A model generated the notes under the pieces. It did not search any database. It had not been told where the DNA came from and was given only the letters and a program-made list of their open reading frames with translations. The translations under genes were made by a program, and so were the position numbers. Source: Porogramme epimiltina (Eukaryota > Basidiomycota > Agaricomycetes > Polyporales > Polyporaceae). Taken from it: DNA of 11,545 bases. Position 1 is the stretch's first letter. The number at the start of each line of letters is the position of its first letter. Below are positions 7,488 through 11,545 of this stretch, in pieces. The stretch spans positions 1-11,545 of the forward strand of contig FTLJ01000253.1 of NCBI GenBank assembly GCA_900155495.1. Reading direction: 5' to 3'.

Positions 7488-7834
7488 CGCCCGGCCTCAC
7501 AAGTCGCGAGGCACGACGGGCATTCCCGGACAGACAAGCCACGTGTCAGCCGGGGAAGGCCGCACGCCCCCGCGCCATGTGGGGTCGTCCACGATTGAGC
7601 GCCGAGCACTGAGCGCTGCGCGGCGGCGCGCCTCGGTGACTCGGACCCCGCGCGCGGCCCTCCGGTGAAGATCTCCTCAAGTTCGCCCCGCATACAACCA
7701 GCGCGCCCGAGCCCTCGCTCTCGAGCATTCAGCCCCCCTCCTCACCTGCGCTGTGCCTTCGCTGTCGAGTCATGATCCTCCCAGACAATACCCCTGCGTC
7801 TCCCCCCCAGGTGCACCCCGGCGCGCCGCCCTAG
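7488..7834. other. GC-rich upstream region of the second DUF7330-type gene
   Basis: CpG-dense sequence (around 7600-7660) is followed by C-rich pyrimidine tracts up to the ATG at 7835. This suits a promoter and 5' leader. I see no TATA box and no convincing gene; the open frames over it are compositional. Confidence 0.35.
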
Positions 7835-9501
7835 ATGTCAGAAGAAGACCTCAACCCTCCGCTCCCCCATACCCCGGTCCCAGCCATCCCGGCCGGCCTA
7901 TACACGCCCCTGCGCCATTGTATGGCTCTCTTCCGCAATCCCCACACCGTGGTGTCCCACACCAGCCGTGCAGCATTTACCCCCATGGTGTTCCCCTCCG
8001 CCCTCGACCCTCGATCCCGGTCGACTCGGACGCGTCGCGAAACGATTCTACAACGTGTACCTGTTCACATTCATCATCTCCGTCTCCGTCGCATCGTTCA
8101 TTGAGAATGTCGTCACTGCATCAAGATACAACACAGTGGCATTGGAGCGTAGAGGTGAGCAAATCGCTTTTCTCCTTATTCCCTGGTAGTGGGGCTGAGC
8201 GTCATCGCGTGTATTGTATTTCCAAGGCCCCTGACGCAATTTCGGGCCGCCTGCCTATCCCTCGTTCATAGCTGCTGAATCCTACGCGGCAGTCTCAAGA
8301 AATGTCTCATATCGTCTACGTTTAGCATGAACGCGGACCTCGTGAATCCCTATTCAATATCTGTCCACTCCCTCTGCATCTACGTTGTACATCTCTTGCC
8401 GAGGACCGCTCACACACGGGAGCATCCGATTCTCTTCTGTTCAAGACCCATCAATAGCACTCACCGGGGCACATCAGGGTCAACGCCTATCCTCACTTCC
8501 AGTCCGCTACGGCGCTGTCGTTCACCAACATTTACGCATTGGAGAGGGCCCTTGGCGAAACGGGTATCGGGATGCTGGTATGTACTATCCCAAGCTCTTC
8601 GGCGACATCACATTTAGTCTCTCCCTCAGACCCCTCGAAATTGGCACCTCGAGGATGGGAGTTTTGACATTCAAGTGCAACTCCCCGTGGCCCACGAAGC
8701 GCCTCTGCACATCACCTCTTTCGAGACAAAATTGCTGCTGGTCTGAGACACCATACAGAAAGGCCTGACGAAGCGAGTGGAGTTCGGTAGCATAACTCTG
8801 GTTACGGAAAACCAACCTATTGACACTAGTGTACGTTATACAACAGGTTCAGTTACGCCAGCTTGCTAATCTCGCCATCTGTGTTTTGTAGTACCTCGCC
8901 GTAGCAGGCATCACTGTCGTCACCACGAACGCCCATATCACCGGCACATTCAACGTGACCGACTCCCTCCACCTTGTGACCGCGAACGACCGGATCGACG
9001 TAGTAGCAGCGATAGCGCCTCTCTATCACGACGGCGCACGCCACGCCTCCACGAACGCGACCATGGTCAGCACGAACGGGGGCATCTCCGCGCGGACGAG
9101 CCTCCTCTCGAGTGCCCCCGCGCGCACCGGCGCCCCCTTCGCGCTCACGCTCGCCACTGCGGAAGGCGCGCTCGCCGTCGCGGCGCGCGCACCCACCCGA
9201 CAGCACACTCGTGCTCACGGGCGCGACGACGCACGCGCCCGTGCGTCGGACGCACGGCTCCCGGCGGCGTTCGAGGGGGCATTCGTGCTCGACGCGCCTG
9301 GCGGCGGAATGTAGGCCGTTGTCGACACCGCCGCGCGCGATCCTGCAGGGCATGGGCGGGCGCGGGCGGTCACGCGGTACGAGGCGTCGCCGAGGCACGT
9401 TACGGGCGAGGTCTCAGATGTCTTGGGGCGGACTGCGGGCGTGGGTGCGGGGCAGTGTGTAGCTGAGCAGTGTGGGGAAGGCTGTTACGCTGCATGCGTG
9501 A
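7835..9501 (+). pseudogene. Broken paralogue of the DUF7330-type membrane protein
   Basis: The start 'MSEEDLNPPLPHTP' at 7835 is followed, after two frame changes (about 7930 and 7990), by the membrane span 'YNVYLFTFIISVSVASFIEN'. A GTGAGC…TCATAG intron runs 8155-8271. The next exon holds 'TLYISCRGPLTHGSIRF' and, after a shift, 'ALSFTNIYALERALGETGIG'. Then come an intron 8578-8629 (GTATGT…CTCAG), an exon 8630-8830 ('EDGSFDIQVQLPVAHEAP', 'EFGSITLVTENQPIDTS'), an intron 8831-8891 (GTACGT…TTTGTAG) and an exon with 'YLAVAGITVVTTNAHITGTF' and 'DPAGHGR'. Exon 8630-8830 is 201 nt, the same as exon 5652-5852 of the intact gene, with introns at equivalent positions. Lesions include TGA 8328-8330, TGA 8744-8746 (where the other copy reads 'FSHTV'), TAG 9312-9314 and frame shifts near 8460, 9190 and 9230. 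The natural end is probably TGA 9499-9501. No full-length product is possible. Confidence 0.8.
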
Positions 9502-9710
9502 GGAGCGGGTGCTATCGTAGAGGCCGTATACCTGTATTACGATGTAGTTGTACTGTATAATTTTTATTTCACTGTGCTTTATGCAATGCGTAGCGCCCCC
9601 ACAGACACCTGTCGCCGCCAATGCCTAACCAGGCTTCGACGTGTAGTCCATGATCTTTCTCATAGCACAGAAGGAATTTTAAACGTATGAATCCGGACTA
9701 CGACGATGTC
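9502..9710. other. Convergent intergenic spacer
   Basis: This lies between the end of the plus-strand relic and the stop of the minus-strand WD40 gene. AT-rich words (TATAATTTTTATTTC at 9556-9570) could serve 3' end formation on either strand. No gene is seen. Confidence 0.35.
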
Positions 9711-11543
9711 CTACGCTCGACTCGGAGGTGATATATGCTGGGCCCCAGACATGTCCACAACAACAAGTCGCCTTTCATTGGTAGCGAATGCGACCCATTT
9801 CGTCCTACAGTCCCACCCTCCAGGAAGGCGGAAGTACCCAGGCCCTTGGGAGTCACCAACTTGAAGTTCCCGGGACTGGTAGCGATACACTGGCGGGAGC
9901 CAGCACGCTCGCCGAGGCTCTTCCCCGCCACTCCCGCACCAAATCCAACCGTCGGAGACGAAGTACTCGGGGTGTAGATGGCTTTTGGTGCTTCCTGTCA
10001 GTCCAGGGCCTCGTTGCGGAGCCGCGCCGTGTTGCACGTCGAGCGGCCAGTGCGCCCGAGAGGTGATCGGTGCGTAGCAGTCATTAGCGATGACAGCCCG
10101 CTCGTCGGCGGAGAACCGGATGCGCTCAACTCGAATGCCGGATGTACCAAATCCCTGGGGACGGAATTTGTCAAGGAGATGGAGGGCTCCGGAAGCTGCG
10201 CCCTCTCGTCCAATGTTCGGGTCCGAGTGGTTGCAGGCGGAGAACGCCCATAGGAAGATTTTGCCATCCCTGCTTGATCCGGCCACCCGCGAACAGTCGG
10301 ACGAGAATGAGAGGGCGACGAGTGCATGGCTGTGGTTCACCTCTGTAATGATGGTGTGCGAGGCGAGGTCATACAGGTGCATCGTTGAATAACCCGCCCA
10401 GGCCTTGGTACGGAGCATCGGGTGGATCGAGGTCACTTCCTGGGGATTGAATTTGGAGGAATAGACGGGCGTAGGGCCAATCTTCGAGAACAGAACATAT
10501 CTCTCGCACGGAGAGACCGCGATAGCACAGATACTAGATCCCTCTCCCTCAAAGAGCACCTTGTGGTCGGTCCCTGACACGGCATCCCAGAGCCGGATGC
10601 TGCCATCCAACGAGCCGGAGATGATGCTTCTTGAGTCCGGGGTGAATACGAGGGGGAGAACATTCTTGGGGTGTCCGCGGAGGATGGAGGTAAATGAGCC
10701 TTGCGTTGTGTCGTACGTGACGATGGAATGGTCTTCATGCCCGGTCAGCGCAAGTCGGGTCCCGTCCGGAGACCACATTAGAGCCACCCGCATAGCATCG
10801 AGGGGGCTGTGATCGGGGTGGGCCATTTCACAGACAGACCTCCCAGACGGCACGTCCCAGAGCTCCACCGTCCCGTCTTCCATCACTACAGCGAGGAGAT
10901 TAGGGTCATGAGGGGAAAACGCCACGATCGCAGCCATTCTCGACGAGGAGGACCCATGATCGGGCACTCGCGCACCCCGCATGACCCCTACGTCCCACGA
11001 CTGCACCACACCGCGAGCGTGGGCGGAGACAAGTTGCGAACCGTCCGGGGAGAACCGCAACCGCGTGATGGTATCTTTTCCACTCTTCTCGCGTTCCCCG
11101 AGCCACCCCCCCGCCCCAACATCCCACAGCCTGATCCCCGAACCACTGGGACCAGACCACCCGACGGCGAGGGTGCGGCCGTCAGGGGAGAATTCGAGCC
11201 CCTGCACACCACCCTCCATGGCCAGTTCGTTGAGGCGACAGGCATGGGACGGATCCTCGATGGACCACAGTACCAGCTTCCCATCGCATCCGCACGCGAT
11301 GGTCTTGTCGTCAAGGGAGACGGAGACACGGGTGACATCGGTGTCATGGACCAGCGTGTGGCTTTGTGGGAGATCGGCGATCGTCCAAATCTTGCAGGTC
11401 CTGTCGACGCTCCCTGATAGTAGAAAGGAACCATCGTGAGAGAAGGTGAGAGACCACACTTGATGAGAATGCGCCTGTAGTACAGCGAGAATCTTCCACC
11501 CGGTGATGTGACGCGGACCGGGAGGTCTGCTGGGGCGAGGGTC
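9711..11543 (-). CDS. WD40-repeat beta-propeller protein, N-terminus beyond the window
   Basis: One uninterrupted minus-strand frame runs from the window edge to TAG 9713-9711, 610 codons with no intron. A GTG at 11459 is not the likely start, because the frame stays open upstream with repeat-like sequence ('GWKILAVLQAHSHQVWSL'). At least seven clear WD40 blades follow at about 40-residue spacing, with strand-d endings 'CKIWTI', 'LVLWSI', 'IRLWDV', 'VQSWDV', 'VELWDV', 'IVTYDT' and 'IRLWDA', and repeated 'FSPDG' turns. Further diverged blades follow ('FLWAFS', 'IRFSADERA'), so two propellers are possible. The last 100 residues leave the repeat pattern and include 'DGWIWCGSGGEE' and 'CWLPPVYR', resembling a tail that I recall in basidiomycete WD40 proteins. 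WD40 propellers are protein-binding scaffolds. In these fungi such frames often follow a NACHT ATPase domain, which cannot be checked here. Confidence 0.88.
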   Translation of the reverse strand, partial: DPRPSRPPGPRHITGWKILAVLQAHSHQVWSLTFSHDGSFLLSGSVDRTCKIWTIADLPQSHTLVHDTDVTRVSVSLDDKTIACGCDGKLVLWSIEDPSHACRLNELAMEGGVQGLEFSPDGRTLAVGWSGPSGSGIRLWDVGAGGWLGEREKSGKDTITRLRFSPDGSQLVSAHARGVVQSWDVGVMRGARVPDHGSSSSRMAAIVAFSPHDPNLLAVVMEDGTVELWDVPSGRSVCEMAHPDHSPLDAMRVALMWSPDGTRLALTGHEDHSIVTYDTTQGSFTSILRGHPKNVLPLVFTPDSRSIISGSLDGSIRLWDAVSGTDHKVLFEGEGSSICAIAVSPCERYVLFSKIGPTPVYSSKFNPQEVTSIHPMLRTKAWAGYSTMHLYDLASHTIITEVNHSHALVALSFSSDCSRVAGSSRDGKIFLWAFSACNHSDPNIGREGAASGALHLLDKFRPQGFGTSGIRVERIRFSADERAVIANDCYAPITSRAHWPLDVQHGAAPQRGPGLTGSTKSHLHPEYFVSDGWIWCGSGGEEPRRACWLPPVYRYQSRELQVGDSQGPGYFRLPGGWDCRTKWVAFATNERRLVVVDMSGAQHISPPSRA

Positions 11544-11545
11544 AC

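Noticed and set aside
7325..7612. Plus-strand 95-codon frame upstream of the second DUF7330-type gene
   Set aside because: GC-rich compositional frame; codon usage and motifs give no support, and it overlaps both a possible minus-strand relic and the promoter region.
8853..9398. Minus-strand open frame of 181 codons, Arg/Gly-rich
   Set aside because: GC-rich antisense of the DUF7330-type relic; no motif, and the plus strand has family matches with intron signals.
10809..11439. Plus-strand open frames up to 202 codons
   Set aside because: They are shadows of the clean WD40 frame on the minus strand, with His/Pro/Arg-rich low-information sequence.
1..11545. tRNA, rRNA, riboswitch or bacterial-type defence genes
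   Set aside because: I found no cloverleaf, ribosomal signature or prokaryotic operon layout on either strand by reading; a tRNAscan or Rfam run was not possible.

Overview
The window looks like chromosomal DNA of a basidiomycete fungus, most likely a polypore-like Agaricomycete. The evidence is short spliceosomal introns of about 50-70 nt with GTRNGT donors and CTNAC/CTAAT branch sites, GC-rich coding sequence with AT-rich spacers, and protein families typical of these fungi: F-box-like C-terminus, Fungal_trans_2 regulator, Plavaka-like transposase, TSN-rich DUF7330-type membrane proteins and an intronless WD40 protein. Family names are from memory; nothing could be searched here.

Layout. 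(1) 2-277: 3' end of an F-box/LRR-like gene. (2) 920-1777: a broken gene for a single-pass membrane protein of unknown family, behind a TATA-like box. (3) 1752-3195: a decayed transposase gene. It is split by about 350 bp of antisense sequence recognisable as the splicing factor SF3B1 (SAP155), flanked by near-identical 8-bp direct repeats. Its last intron holds a 61-bp alternating purine-pyrimidine palindrome. (4) 3210-4066, minus strand: a truncated Zn2Cys6-type regulator relic lacking the zinc cluster, ending 14 bp from the transposase relic. (5) 4464-4812: two arms of a degenerate 10-bp repeat in opposite orientation. (6) 4981-6704: the best intact gene, five exons encoding a 492-residue type II membrane protein of the DUF7330 type; an apparent in-frame stop is removed by a predicted GC-AG intron. 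(7) 6841-7487, minus: weak traces of a possible DUF6534-like multi-pass membrane protein. (8) 7835-9501: a second DUF7330-type gene with the same intron positions, broken by stops and frameshifts. (9) 9711 to the window end, minus: a WD40 beta-propeller protein whose N-terminus lies outside the window.

There is no operon-like or defence-like system. The region is best read as a gene-decay and transposon-accumulation zone. One intact and one dead paralogue of a membrane family sit between a transposon graveyard and an intact WD40 gene. The clean 610-codon WD40 frame and the clean spliced frame of 4981-6704 argue that most lesions elsewhere are real rather than uniform sequencing error.
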